Shown: piece after piece, positions 23,434 through 34,917 of the stretch | How positions within the stretch are numbered: position 1 is the first letter of the stretch | Layout: each line of letters begins with the position of its first letter | Source: Eudromia elegans | Lineage: Eukaryota; Chordata; Aves; Tinamiformes; Tinamidae | DNA length: 64,000 nt | Direction: 5' to 3' | NCBI GenBank assembly: GCA_003342815.1 | Contig: PTEX01000340.1 | Location: forward strand, 250,853-314,852 | Position numbers and translations under genes: made by a program | Notes under the pieces: generated by a model | What the model saw: only the letters and a program-made list of their open reading frames with translations | Database searches by the model: none | What the model was told of the DNA's origin: nothing

Positions 23434-26400
23434 GCTTCTTTGGAATCCTAGGCTACTAATTCCAGTTCTGCACTTTCCTTGAAACAGTTTTTGGATATCT
23501 GTAGAACACTGGGAATGCTAAATATCCAAGGGTATCTATCTCTGAATTAAAAGTTCATCCTGAAGAGGATGGGTGTCCTGTGAATCTTACAAACTGAAAG
23601 TTGGGTTACTTTTGCACAGGTATGGCTTGCATTTGGCATTTCACTATATGCAGAACTTGCAAATTCTTCAAACTTCCTTACCAAATAAATTGCTTTTTAT
23701 CTCTTCTCCATATTCTGAGAAAGAAAAGGCTGCATGACAAGGTTAAATCAGAAAAGGGACAGAGGTGAAAAGCTCACAGTGTTTGGAGGGCTTTAAGTTA
23801 AAATATTTAGGAGTTTTCTTAGATATGGAAACATTTTTGTGGCTTCCAAGTTTTAAAAGCTGTGTTAAAATCAGACTTTAACATTCTAGGAATGTTCAAC
23901 CTTTTTTCTCTGAGTGAAAAGCAAATGTACCCCTGTGTGTTGGGAGGTTTTTGTTTTGTTTTGGGGGGGGAGATTGTGTCTCTTTGGTGGACTAGGTGGT
24001 TTGTGTGCTGTTAAGCCCTATAACCTCTCAGGTCCCAGGTGAGGCTAAAATAACAATCATTTGCTCTTCGGCCACTATGTGTTGGCTAATGCTTCCTTTA
24101 GAACATATCAATCAGCAGTGTTCAAAAACTCGTCAGTGTTTGTTTTTCACCCTAAGCATCTCTTTGTTCGCAGTCTTCACCATCAGGCTGTCTGTCAACA
24201 CTGAGGGGCAGGACCCATGGCTCTCCTCGCTCAGGTTTCTGCGCTGGGCAGCCACCACCTTCTCCACTCATATCCCTTCCCCAAAAGGAAAAGCTGATAA
24301 CAGCCTGCTCTCCATCCTCCCTTGACACCTTGAATCCAGTTTCCTAATGCCTCGCTCTGCTCTTAAGCTGTGCTGGAGGCCTGGGGGCAACATCAAGTTT
24401 TCTCTAGTGTGAACCACTCAAGAGTGGTTTATTCAGACTCTTCCTCCCAGTCTCTCCCACTTCCACCCCAGCGGTGTCCTGTACCATGGCCAGATGACAG
24501 TTCTTGTTGTATTTGGAGAGAAGCCAAAAGGACAGTCACTGGAGAAAGCAACTGGAAAGGTGTGTGCCAAGCTGGCATTCTTGACAAGCCAGGACTAGAG
24601 GTTGATTACAGAAGTATAGAGAGTATCATTTTTAAGTCCTGGCACAAATTTTGTGGCCCTCTTGCACTCTGTCGTGTTTATAACTAACTGTCATGTTTTA
24701 CCAGGGTTTAACTCTCTGAACTCAGTATTGGCTTATTCTTTGCTTTAGGACAGCCCTGTCGTTGAAATTTAACCATCCTTTCATTATTAAAAGAAACTTT
24801 GATTTTAGTCTGCTACTATTCCAGTGCGTTTCATCTGTCTCAGTTTATAATTCAGACATTTTCTTTTTCTACACAAATGTATTCTAGAGGCTTAGTTAAT
24901 GTGAGCAAATTGCTGCCCAATTTGCTTTAAACTTCTGCTAAAATATACCGAATGGATGAGGTAAATCTCAGGGCCCTCAGCATCTCTGGCTTGCATAGGC
25001 AATGAAACACACTGAGCAAGACTTCAGGAAATTACAATATAAACTTCCCTACCCCTTTTCCTTCAGGAGCAGCAGAGGGGGTCTGCCTGCTTGCATGTAC
25101 TGTTATTGTATGCTAACACTTTCGGCATTCACAGATATGTTCTGTTTCCCCCTTCCTTGGCCTTTTGCAGTAGTGTGGGTAAATGTGATGCCATGCACAG
25201 AGGTTAAAATTGTTCTTTAAAAATAATCTGCTAAAATTGGAAGTGACCATCTGAAAGCCTGCTGTTTGAACTGTCAAAAAAAACTATATTGCATTCACAA
25301 GTAGGCTTGTTTATTGTAGTGTCTTGAAGATGCAGTAGCAAACATTAATCAATTTCCAAGTTAGTCCTCAAGATCAAAGACCTGTGTGGCTGAGAAGCAT
25401 GCTTGTCTTTCCTTTGGAATTGAGGAGATTGTTCTAAATGGAGATTCCAGGGTTCAGATTAGCATGCCCTAAAAAAACCCCATATTTTAAAACCTCTTCT
25501 GCAAATGGAGTGATGTGTTCTAGTATGTCCAAAGCTACTGAAGTAGCTAGTAAGATTTATGCTATACCTCAGGTACAGTCATATTTTAGAGTTAACAAAC
25601 CTAAATGTAGTTTTTTATGTGCATTACACACATTCAGTGCTACCTTGGCATTTTGTGAACAAGACAAATGTACCATATTTACCTGTTCATACCACAGCAA
25701 GGTTTGTTTTATCATATCTTCATATCTTGTTTCAGAGTTTGTATGAAAATGATGGTGAGGTTATTTTGAAACCAAAATATTCCACATTCCAAGCCTAAAA
25801 AAAAAGAGAACTCTACCATATTTCACCATATTTTAAATTTTTGAAATAACTGAAACAGTGGGGGAAGAATTGTTAAATATGGGCAGCAGCCATCCGAAAA
25901 GGAAAACTTCTACCAGTAAATACAGAGACAAAGACAGAATATTTTTCAGGATCACAGAATTCCACTAGATTTTGCAATCCTAACCTCATATATAATGTCT
26001 GCTACCACACTGCATCCAGATATTCCTATAGAGAGCAAAAAATGAGGGCATAATTAATGCAGCTGTTGGTAAGTCTTAGAAGGGCCACTTCCTCTCCCCC
26101 CTTAAGGGTTCTTTTACTTGACCTATTATGACCACACAGTCTTTAAGCATAGAATTAAAGCCAGATGTCTTGTAGCTAGGTCTCCATTTGTTAACTATTC
26201 CTTGTAAATCAGTTTTTCTATGGAGTGGAGACTTCACATGAGGGCTTTTTAAAATTCATAAATAATTAAGATGGAAAGGTTTTTGACTTAAGGGTTTATT
26301 TATCCTGGAGGAACAATAAAAAATTTATAGTCTATGTGCTCAGAAACAGTATTTGCTCTAGTGTTTTATTATCCTGGATCCACAAATGCTTCTGATCCAT

Positions 26401-27603
26401 TTTCAACTTGGAGTTTAAATCATTCGGAAAATACATTTTCCTCTTCAACACAAATCTACCTGTCATATAACACATTTAGGATACATGTGGAAAATTTTGT
26501 ATGTTGTTTTATTAGAATTAGCTTAATTGTATTGACAAACAGATGCAAATGAAAACAAACAAATACAACTTTTGATCATTTCCAGGAACTTTATCAAACA
26601 CCTTTTTCACTTAGGTTCAATGGCAAATTCTGTTTTCCTAATTGCGTACCTTTTTAGCTTCAGCCTCCAAGTTGTTAGCCATAATTTTCCCCAAAAAAGG
26701 CTACTGCCACTCCCAAAAGATGGGAGTAGAGATGGTTGATCACTTTAATGGGACCGGATTCTTATCTTTTAATGTTGCTGGTCTTTTGTTGCGCTTATTA
26801 CCTGCTTTGATTTTAGATCTGATTCTCTGTTCATATAAACTTGAGTTCAGTCAGAAGAGTTCCATACCCATAAAGCTGATATATTGGCCTTGAAAGCCAG
26901 GTCTCCCAACGTCTCTTTAGCCAGAGGCTTTTCTGACATCTTCTTTTGTTTTGTTTTGTTTCAAGTCCTCTTTGTTTAGAGGTGCTAAACAATCAGCTAG
27001 CACATGGTTCGTGTGTGGGGATCTTTTTTTCCCCGTTTGCCAATTTGAGAATTGCACCTTGTATAACTGATAATGATGGAAACTCATTATGCATTTTCTT
27101 GTCAGACAAGAGTTTTACAGAAAAAATAGTAAAACTTTTTATGTTCTGGTGGGATATGGGCCTGGTTTTTTGCATTCATAACAGTGTTAAGCAAAGTGTT
27201 ACTCTGTTAGGAATATTAACATATGCCTTGACATAGCCATAACAAAATTTCATACAAAAAATGAAGTTTCATACTTTTAATACTGTAAAGGCAAAAATTG
27301 CATTCCTTTTTCTTTGCCTCATTTTTCCTACTCCAAATTGGAATAAGACAGTTCAAATAAGTTATACCTAAATTCACAATGCTAAAGGAAGGTATCTATG
27401 TTTTAGAAATGTGGCTGATGGAAAATGAAGAACACTTTAGTAAAGATAGTAGCATGTGGTTTTTTATTGTTCATTGAAAAACTTGGTGCTTTATGGACTT
27501 GAGCAGTAATGACCACTGAGAACGGAAATTTGCAGTTTTAGAACATACAGACGATCTTAGCTTAGGGTACTCTTCCCTGTTTTGAAATGCACCAGGAGAT
27601 CGA

Positions 27604-27645
27604 TGTTCTCCTGATATTTAAAATATTTAAAATATCAGGAGAACA
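27604..27645. repeat. Long palindrome, 16-bp perfect arms with AT-rich centre
   Basis: TGTTCTCCTGATATTT pairs perfectly with AAATATCAGGAGAACA across a 10-base A/T spacer that is itself nearly palindromic. A further CAGGAGATCGATG just upstream repeats part of the arm in inverted form. It lies about 540 bp before the LPAR1 exon. Confidence 0.92.
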
Positions 27646-28140
27646 AGAAATGCCCTTGAAAGAGAACTGAATGCGTCAAAAAAATGCTAGGAAAAGTAGC
27701 CAACTCCCTCCTTTTTGAGGAAATCTTTTAACACAGTTATAGCCAAATAACACCCTAATATGTAACAACACACTAGTAACACAAGTAAGATGATGCCTCT
27801 AACAGCTAACTTTTTAAAAATTTTTTTAATTGTAAATTACATTTATCTAAGTGAATTTCTCAGTGGGTCTCTTAAATTTGCTATGTAGTTCACAACTATA
27901 TCAGTAATCACTGTCATTCCCAGAGCAGATGGAGACATTTCTAGTTGTTTCTAATTTGGTTGCCATTACTAACCTCATAAGAGCAATTGTTTGCAAGTTG
28001 TGGAATGCTATTTGTTCTGAAAAAATAAATTTGTTCTATAACGTATTTTCTTCCTGCCTTCAATGCCTCCAACTGCCTTCTCTTCATGCCTTATCCATAG
28101 AAGCAATTGTATGGTCCCTGGAATGTTTCCAGTTCTGATG

Positions 28141-28183
28141 TCTTTTTTTTTTTTCTTTCTTTTTTCTTTTCCTCTTCTTTCAG
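28141..28183 (+). promoter_or_regulatory. LPAR1: LPAR1 3' splice site: polypyrimidine tract and CAG acceptor
   Basis: An almost uninterrupted T/C tract ends in CAG at 28181-28183, directly before the codons for S-T-A-M. Joining here in phase 0 reproduces the known mammalian LPA1 reading frame, in which F-T-A-M follows the short N-terminal exon. A second AG lies seven bases further on, at the end of TCCACAG. Using it would break that frame, so the first AG is preferred. Confidence 0.9.
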
Positions 28184-28931
28184 TCCACAGCCATGAGTGA
28201 ACCACAGTGCTACTACAATGAAACCATTGCTTTTTTTTATAACCGGAGTGGAAAATATCTAGCCACCGAATGGAACACTGTCAGCAAGCTTGTAATGGGC
28301 CTGGGGATTACCGTCTGCATCTTCATAATGCTGGCCAACCTCTTAGTTATGGTGGCTATTTATGTCAACCGCCGATTCCACTTCCCTATTTATTACTTAA
28401 TGGCCAACTTAGCTGCTGCAGATTTTTTTGCAGGCCTGGCCTACTTTTACTTAATGTTTAACACAGGACCCAATACTAGAAGACTGACTGTAAGCACCTG
28501 GCTTCTTCGTCAGGGTCTCATTGACACTAGCCTGACAGCCTCTGTAGCCAACTTGTTGGCCATTGCTATTGAACGGCACATTACCGTCTTCCGCATGCAG
28601 CTACACACTCGGATGAGCAACCGTCGAGTGGTGGTCGTAATTGTTGTTATCTGGACAATGGCCATTGTAATGGGCGCCATACCAAGTGTCGGCTGGAATT
28701 GCATTTGTGATATCACTCACTGCTCCAACATGGCACCGCTCTATAGTGACTCCTACCTGGTCTTCTGGGCTATTTTCAACCTGGTCACTTTTGTGGTCAT
28801 GGTGGTCCTATATGCGCATATCTTTGGGTATGTCCGCCAGAGGACTATGAGAATGTCCAGGCACAGTTCTGGACCCCGCAGGAATCGGGACACCATGATG
28901 AGCCTCCTGAAGACTGTGGTCATTGTACTTG
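28184..28931 (+). CDS. LPAR1: LPAR1 internal coding exon (lysophosphatidic acid receptor 1), partial CDS
   Basis: This exon encodes most of a plasma-membrane G-protein-coupled receptor for lysophosphatidic acid. The family couples through Gi, Gq and G12/13. Numbering from the ATG at 28193, I see two N-glycosylation sequons (N9, N17), TM1 at about 34-57 and TM2 at about 66-90. R106-Q107 and D111 at the top of TM3 match the known ligand-contact residues R124, Q125 and D129 of human LPA1 (offset 18), and K21 matches K39. The E127-R128-H129 motif stands where most class A receptors have DRY. TM4, a Cys-containing ECL2 and TM5 follow, and the exon stops early in TM6 at phase 1. An intron at this TM6 position is shared by LPAR1-3. 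Identity to mammalian LPA1 is very high, and S-T-A-M replaces F-T-A-M at the exon start. ECL2 reads D-I-T-H-C, where human has D-I-E-N-C. The first coding exon and the last exon are not visible here, so this is only part of the gene. Confidence 0.97.
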
Positions 28932-28937
28932 GTAAGT
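28932..28937 (+). promoter_or_regulatory. LPAR1: LPAR1 5' splice site (GTAAGT donor)
   Basis: The coding sequence for V-I-V-L and the first base of a Gly codon is followed by GTAAGT, a perfect match to the vertebrate donor consensus. Mammalian LPA1 continues as G-A-F-I after this point. Here the reading frame turns into unrelated residues, which confirms the exon end. The frame stays open into the intron as far as the stop at 29036-29038. Confidence 0.95.
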
Positions 28938-30806
28938 ACTTATTTTATCCTCCATGTTTTTCCCCTTCTGTTTCTTATTGGGTGATTTCAGTAATGTCTG
29001 TTAACTTCAGGCAGGTCAGCAGCATCTCAAAGTGGTAGAGGCAGAGGGGGGCAATAAGAACTCCCAATGTATGAACATGCAGTGCTGCAATTAAGTTTAT
29101 TTGGAACTGGGAATTTAAAAATTTGGTCACTTAGCCATGTAACATATAAGGCAGTACTTCATCCACTGGTAAAGAACTAGGCCCTCAAGGTGTGAGAGTC
29201 TTTTGCATTAGTGGAGGTTTAAAATCCATTGTGGCAAACTGTGCACACCATTTTGCCTTTGAAGAAGTTAAACAGCTGTGGTCTTAATACAGAAGAGGCT
29301 CCAACTACTCGATTTAAGTACCAGTTTTGCCACTCAAAATATGGTGTGGCTCTATTTAGGCTATATAGAGACCAATTAAAGACTACAAGTTACTAATAAA
29401 AAGATTTTGTGTGTTAAACAGAACTGCCTCTGAGTTTAGTGCACCTCTCTGCAACAATGTGTAGCAGCTCTTAATATCTAATAATTTGCTAATCCAGCAA
29501 GATAATATGGCAGATGTTGGTGTGCTTTGTCGTAATACTCAGGGGGCACCTAAGTCCCAGGGTATGGGAGAGAATATGGGGCAAATGTCTTGACATTTTG
29601 AAGTCAGTGGGTTTCTATCTTCTGTGGCTGGTTGTGGCGCCCAGTCTTGCTATCATACTCTGTTTTCTGGTGCAAAAGCAGAGTCTGGATTTTGGGCACT
29701 ATCCCCTAGTGATTTTCCATACAGTTTGTTCTAGTCTTTGTTGTTGCAAACAGTGAGTGGCAGGAAGCCAGGAATGACACTGGTTGTCCCTTTGTCCCAA
29801 GCGGGGTTCCCAGCTGCACATCGCACCAGCACACTACCCAAGTCTCTTGGGATGCCAGCCCCGATTAGATGCTGATGTTTCCTTTGTATCCTGGTCCATG
29901 GATGCAACTTTACCCAACCTGCCAAGATCAAAACTTTACCTTTGTTCTTGCATTGCCATCCTGGTATTCATGACTTGGCACCATGACTTATGCTTTCTAG
30001 CAGTTACTGTCTGCACAGACAAGACAAGATAGTTGCAGAGCTCTGATCTGGTGTAACAACTTTTACTTTAGTTTAAGAAGGAGTGTTTTGCCTTTTTGAC
30101 CACAGTATGAACTATGTAGACTAAATTGCTCAGCCATTGATGATGTGTTCTTACATGTCTCTTCAGGAAAAGTGTAACTCCTTCAGTTTTGTGAGGGACT
30201 ACGGAGTGCTAAGTAAAGCCTCTTCTGACTGCCTGGTGATTTGGAAATCTGACCTTCTACGACCTCCATGGTTATCTGGGCAAAATACATGAGGGGTTTT
30301 GCAGAGTTTATAGTAAATGCGTTCCCTCCTGAATGAATTGCTGTTCATGCAATTCATACAGCATTGGAGTATATCCTGTGAAGAGAATGACTGGTTTGAC
30401 TCTTAAAGACTAAACAAACAAATAAACAAAAAAAAAAGGCATTGAGTGAAATAGTGGTCACTTTGGCTATGCTTTGCAGAGTTGTAGGAGTACATATTAA
30501 AAGTAAATGAATAAAGGGCACTCAGCAGTATATGTGCACTGGTAAACACAGCTAGTCACTGCACTCTCTTCTCCTGTTGTTATGAGCAGAGGTCACTGTA
30601 AAGATCTGTTGGACCCAGTGCAGCCACAACACTACAGTTGTACGTAGAGATGAAGATTTTCCCTAATACTGTTCATTAAACATGGAACTACTCAAGAAGT
30701 TAACTAGCATTATTCAGCCTGCTAGTGACTGAAATTGAATTGCTGATGTAGTTCAGTAACAGCTTAGATCTCTCATTTAGATTAGTAAGATTTTTGGCTG
30801 TTTTTT

Positions 30807-30832
30807 GTTTGGTTGGTTGGTTGGTTGGTTTA
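30807..30832. repeat. (GGTT)n microsatellite
   Basis: Five exact GGTT units (30811-30830) with partial units on each side. Confidence 0.93.
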
Positions 30833-31825
30833 TTTGTTACCAGTGCAATTATATTTACTCATAGGGTTTTGCACATATTCTACCTTGGGCGCCCCTTCTA
30901 ATCAACGTAAATCATCATTTATAGAGACAGTAAATGTGTTTTTTTGTTAAATCTGTTGAGTAGAGTTTGAAGAAAACAGAAGAACTGCCAGACAGCCACA
31001 ATATTCTTTCCTTTCTGGAATCTAATTTGCAAAAGGACAATAAATAAACCTTTAGGCTTTTGGAGTATGTGGCCTTTGAGGTTGGTCAGAGTTTTCTTTA
31101 TTTTCTTTACCTCAAAAGAGTCTGTTCTTTTCCAGTTTGCCTTCTACTTCAGTATTTCTTTGGAAATAAGTTTATTCAATACATCTGTGTCTTTTGGTTG
31201 GAGGAGTTAAGTCATAGAGACATAGACTGATTTTTTTAATTATTATTTCAATTGACTAGTTTTGCAAGGTCTTTTTCTGCTGCAAGGCTTTAAGAACACT
31301 TTGTTCCATTTAGTACTGCAATTGCACAGTAAAGAAGGAGCCGTATTTTCATCTCCATGTCACCTGTGACAGGAAAAGAGCTTTTAGAATAAAAGCCTGT
31401 AACTAAGTAGAAGCATCTATGTGATACTAAGTTTTCATACACCATGCTGACTGCCTGTGCTAACTGGCAAGTGATCCACAAGGCATTATCAGTGGTAGTG
31501 GTCAGCAAGATAACTACTCTCCTGTATTGCTGAAAATGGGGGGGGGTTATTTTTTGTTAATAAAAACAAACAAGCATCACTTGGGAGGTCTGCTTAGAAA
31601 TGTCTCAGGATGGAGTACACAGCTCAGTACAGTTAGCCTGTTGATTGATGTGTAGCATCGTGCTCTTATACTGCCCAAAGTCTGCCTGCAAGTCTGTTTT
31701 AACATTTTCATGAGAGAAAGATTTGTTTTCAAGTGTAGTGCTTCCTGAATGCCTTCTTGCAAAGGCAGTGGAGAAAGCCAAGAAAGCTGGGTCTCTCTTA
31801 GCAGAAATCTGATGAATGCTATTGC

Positions 31826-31827
31826 AT

Positions 31828-31878
<51 letters not shown>

Positions 31879-31882
31879 TTAT
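31826..31882. repeat. (ATTT)n tetranucleotide microsatellite
   Basis: About fourteen uninterrupted ATTT/TTTA units. The words ATTGCATT at 31821 and 31881 bracket the array. Confidence 0.96.
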
Positions 31883-32731
31883 TGCATTAATAAACTTCAG
31901 TAATACATAGTAAAAGAAGTCTCCTCTATTTAAGGATAATATATAACTTTTTGAGGAAGAACTCAACTTTGTGCTGAAGGGTGGCAAAAGAAGGAAATAT
32001 TTCAGTTTATTCTTAAGACCTCCTGCCCTCTCGCTCACGGACAGCAACTGAATAGGGAAGGGGGCTGATGTATGTCAGTCCCCTTTGCTGAAAGGAGGCA
32101 TTTTGTTTTGAAGCAGAGGAAGATTACGCGCGGCACCAAAGACAATGCAAGACATGAGAATAAGTGAACCTGTGTCGTTCACAGAGAAAAGCAAAGAAGT
32201 CCTCATTTTAGTGTCTGTCTTGAAACGCTGACCAGCCATAAGTAACTTCCACTGCAGTTCAAACAGCCATGTACTATTCGATTTACTTTTAAATGGACAC
32301 GAACTGGTCTTTTCAAAGTTGTCAACTGATTGTACCCAGAAGTAGAGCCTCACTTGTAAATGCAGATCCTCATCTCTTCCCCCTTCTTTATCCACTGTGC
32401 ACTTTGTGTGGGGCTGGAGGGGGCAGAAATTAACACAAGAACTTCTTGTTTGCTATTTGCCTAACACTGCCTGCCTTCCCCATGCATTGCTGCCTTGTTT
32501 CACGAGGACAAGAGCTGCTGCGAAAGGGGGAGGAAAAACCCTCTCCCGATGGCGATGCTGTCAGCTTGTGTGCCGTGGAAGCCAATGGCCTCTTATAAGG
32601 GCTCATTGTCCAGTTAATGACTAGAGCGGCTTGATGCTCTGGCTGGAGCGGTCGGGATCTGGCACACTGCGTCATCCCACAGAGCTCACAGGGCATTGAA
32701 CACTACAACCAAGTCAGGAGCGGAGAACAGA

Positions 32732-32749
32732 TTTTTTTTTTTTTTTTTT
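32732..32749. repeat. Poly-T tract
   Basis: About 18 T in a row, followed by a further T-rich stretch with single C interruptions to about 32760. Confidence 0.9.
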
Positions 32750-34891
32750 CTTTTCTTTTTTGTGCCCTTTTGTTTTTTTCTACTTGAGTAAAATATTTTA
32801 AACAGACGGAAGTGATTTCATAGTAGAGCTCTTTTTCTTTTAACAGAGCTCCTTTAGAAATCTTTCAAATGTAACAAAGAACACAAAGCCCTTTCTCTAG
32901 AACGTGCCTTTCTTTTGCACTGGGACGACGTAGGCAGAGTTGATCTGTATACCAAAAGTGCCATGAAATTGTGCCCAGTTGGCTTGAAACTCAGTGACGC
33001 TTTGCCTTTCACCACTACTATTTGTTAATTTAAATGAGCAGTCAAGGAGACATGCAGAAACCTAGCAGTTGAAAGTTGATATCCTCTCTCCCATCCTCTC
33101 CTTTTTCTGCTATCCACGTTACTTACATTTAAGGCTAAAACTAAGTTTTTCTTTCTAGTGCAGAAGTTAAACTTCAAGTGTTGGAACAAATATTTTTGTT
33201 TCAAAAGCTTGGAATTAGCAATATCTAACAACTGTCTGAGGAAGTTACGGTAAAACTTCTGAAAAAGATATTCAGAACTCTGGGCTGAAATGCTGCCTGT
33301 GCTCTATTTCCAAGGTCTGGCATAAGTAATGAAGGGCTGGCTTTCTGGAGGTTCTTCTATGCATGCACTTGTAAGTACCTAATTGGATTGCAAGTTTTGG
33401 AAAATTGACCTGTATATTACCCTGCCTAAATGCCAATTAAACACTGGTCCTTAGTTTGTCAGCTTGTGTTTTTGTAAAGAGAAGAACTCTTCACCATACT
33501 TCCATATATGTCATTTGGAAGTCCTCTCTATTTAAAAACTAGACCTCGTCTGAGATTCTTTCTTTTGTTGTTCATGTACTGCAACAAAAATAGAAAAAGA
33601 AAGAAAACTTCATATGTTGTGTGCCTCCCCCATCAGAAAGTATAGAAATTCAAAATGGTGTTACTAGTCCTCTTTCATAGCAAGGCTGAACTCTTTCTTT
33701 TTTATTAATCTCTCATGTTTGCCTTCTTTTCTGGGTGAATTCTCAATAGGGTTTGACCACAATGAGGCATGACTATTGAGTTGAGCACCTTTGCCAACTC
33801 CAGATGCAGGGAAAGAAAAAGAATTCCTGTCTATTTTTCAAATTCCCAGAAACTATAAGAGTAAGATCCTTAGGCCTTTCCTGCCTGTAAAACCATTCGC
33901 TTTGTTTGCAGGACTGTGATTTAATCTGTAGGTTTTGGAAACAAAGATGGGCACTGATTAAAAAAAAAAGTAAAGGTTCATTTGTATAAACTGTTTGTTT
34001 TAAAGGAGTCTCACTTCGTTTGAAGACAATCTCTTACTCATTATAGTGAAGCAATAAATGCAAGAAAAACATCTGGAAGTTCAGTATAAACATCTGTAAG
34101 GGTGGAACTGCTCAGTAACAGCTTTTTTTACTCTCTTTTTGACATAGTTATGGATTTGTTTTTGTACTTTGGTTACTTTTCTTTCACAATTAGGTAGAAA
34201 AGAGGGACAGAAAGAAGCAAAAGAAAGCTCTGGAAGTGCACTGACTTTCAACATATGCTTCAGTGAGACAATTAAAGCAAATAAAATGCACTATATTAAC
34301 TTGTGACCTTTCTGGTTGATATGCAGCATTTCTTTCATGGATGAAAAACATGAAGCATTCTGGGGGCACATTTTTAAAATATGTTTTAAATATTTGCTCT
34401 GTCTCTTTTGTAAATGACATTGAGTCAGCGTCTTTTCCTGTCTTCTTCCCTTCATGCATTAAGAATATTAGATTCCTTACTAAGTAAAAAGAACATGAGT
34501 TGTGCTGCTAGTTCGATGTTTCTTCAGCAGAGGCATGTCTTTACTTCAATACCACTGAAATCATGTTGGATAGTTACCCAACGTGGCCTGGTTTCACTGG
34601 GCCCCAAATCTTAGAGGCACTGACTCTAAGCCATAGTAACTGTATTTCATCAGCAACCAGATAAGTGGTCCTGAGCAGAGGTGAAGACGATATTGTGTAG
34701 ATTAAGCCTGGTTACAGCTGTCCTTACACTTCAGCAGACCTTCTCTGTCCTTAGAAAGTTATTCTGATAGTCCAAAGTAAATGATCAGTTTTGATATTGA
34801 TAGCAGGATGTTTCAGAGAAGCGAGCATTTAACTTAGTGCCCTCTTCCTGGGAAGTGACAACTTTACATGTCCATCCTGGCGCCCACCCGG

Positions 34892-34917
34892 CAGCAGGAC
34901 TTCTCAGGGTCCTGCTG
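34892..34917. repeat. Perfect 9-bp hairpin
   Basis: CAGCAGGAC and GTCCTGCTG pair exactly around an 8-base loop. The surrounding sequence is locally GC-richer than the intron average. Confidence 0.8.

Larger units (their letters stand above)
22081..28140. other. Intron upstream of the LPAR1 exon, no other gene recognised
   Basis: This is AT-rich intronic sequence that ends in the polypyrimidine tract of the LPAR1 exon. It holds two clear foldbacks (23408-23433 and 27604-27645) and short G- or T-rich runs (for example near 23950-23971 and 26942-26961). The short N-terminal LPAR1 coding exon expected upstream was looked for here and in the rest of 1-28183 and was not found. Confidence 0.6.

Noticed and set aside
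25950..26000. GGATCACAGAATTCCACTAG as a possible CR1 3' tail
   Set aside because: Only the first ten bases or so resemble the antisense CR1 end, and the conserved GGTTGGA/TCCAACC block does not follow.
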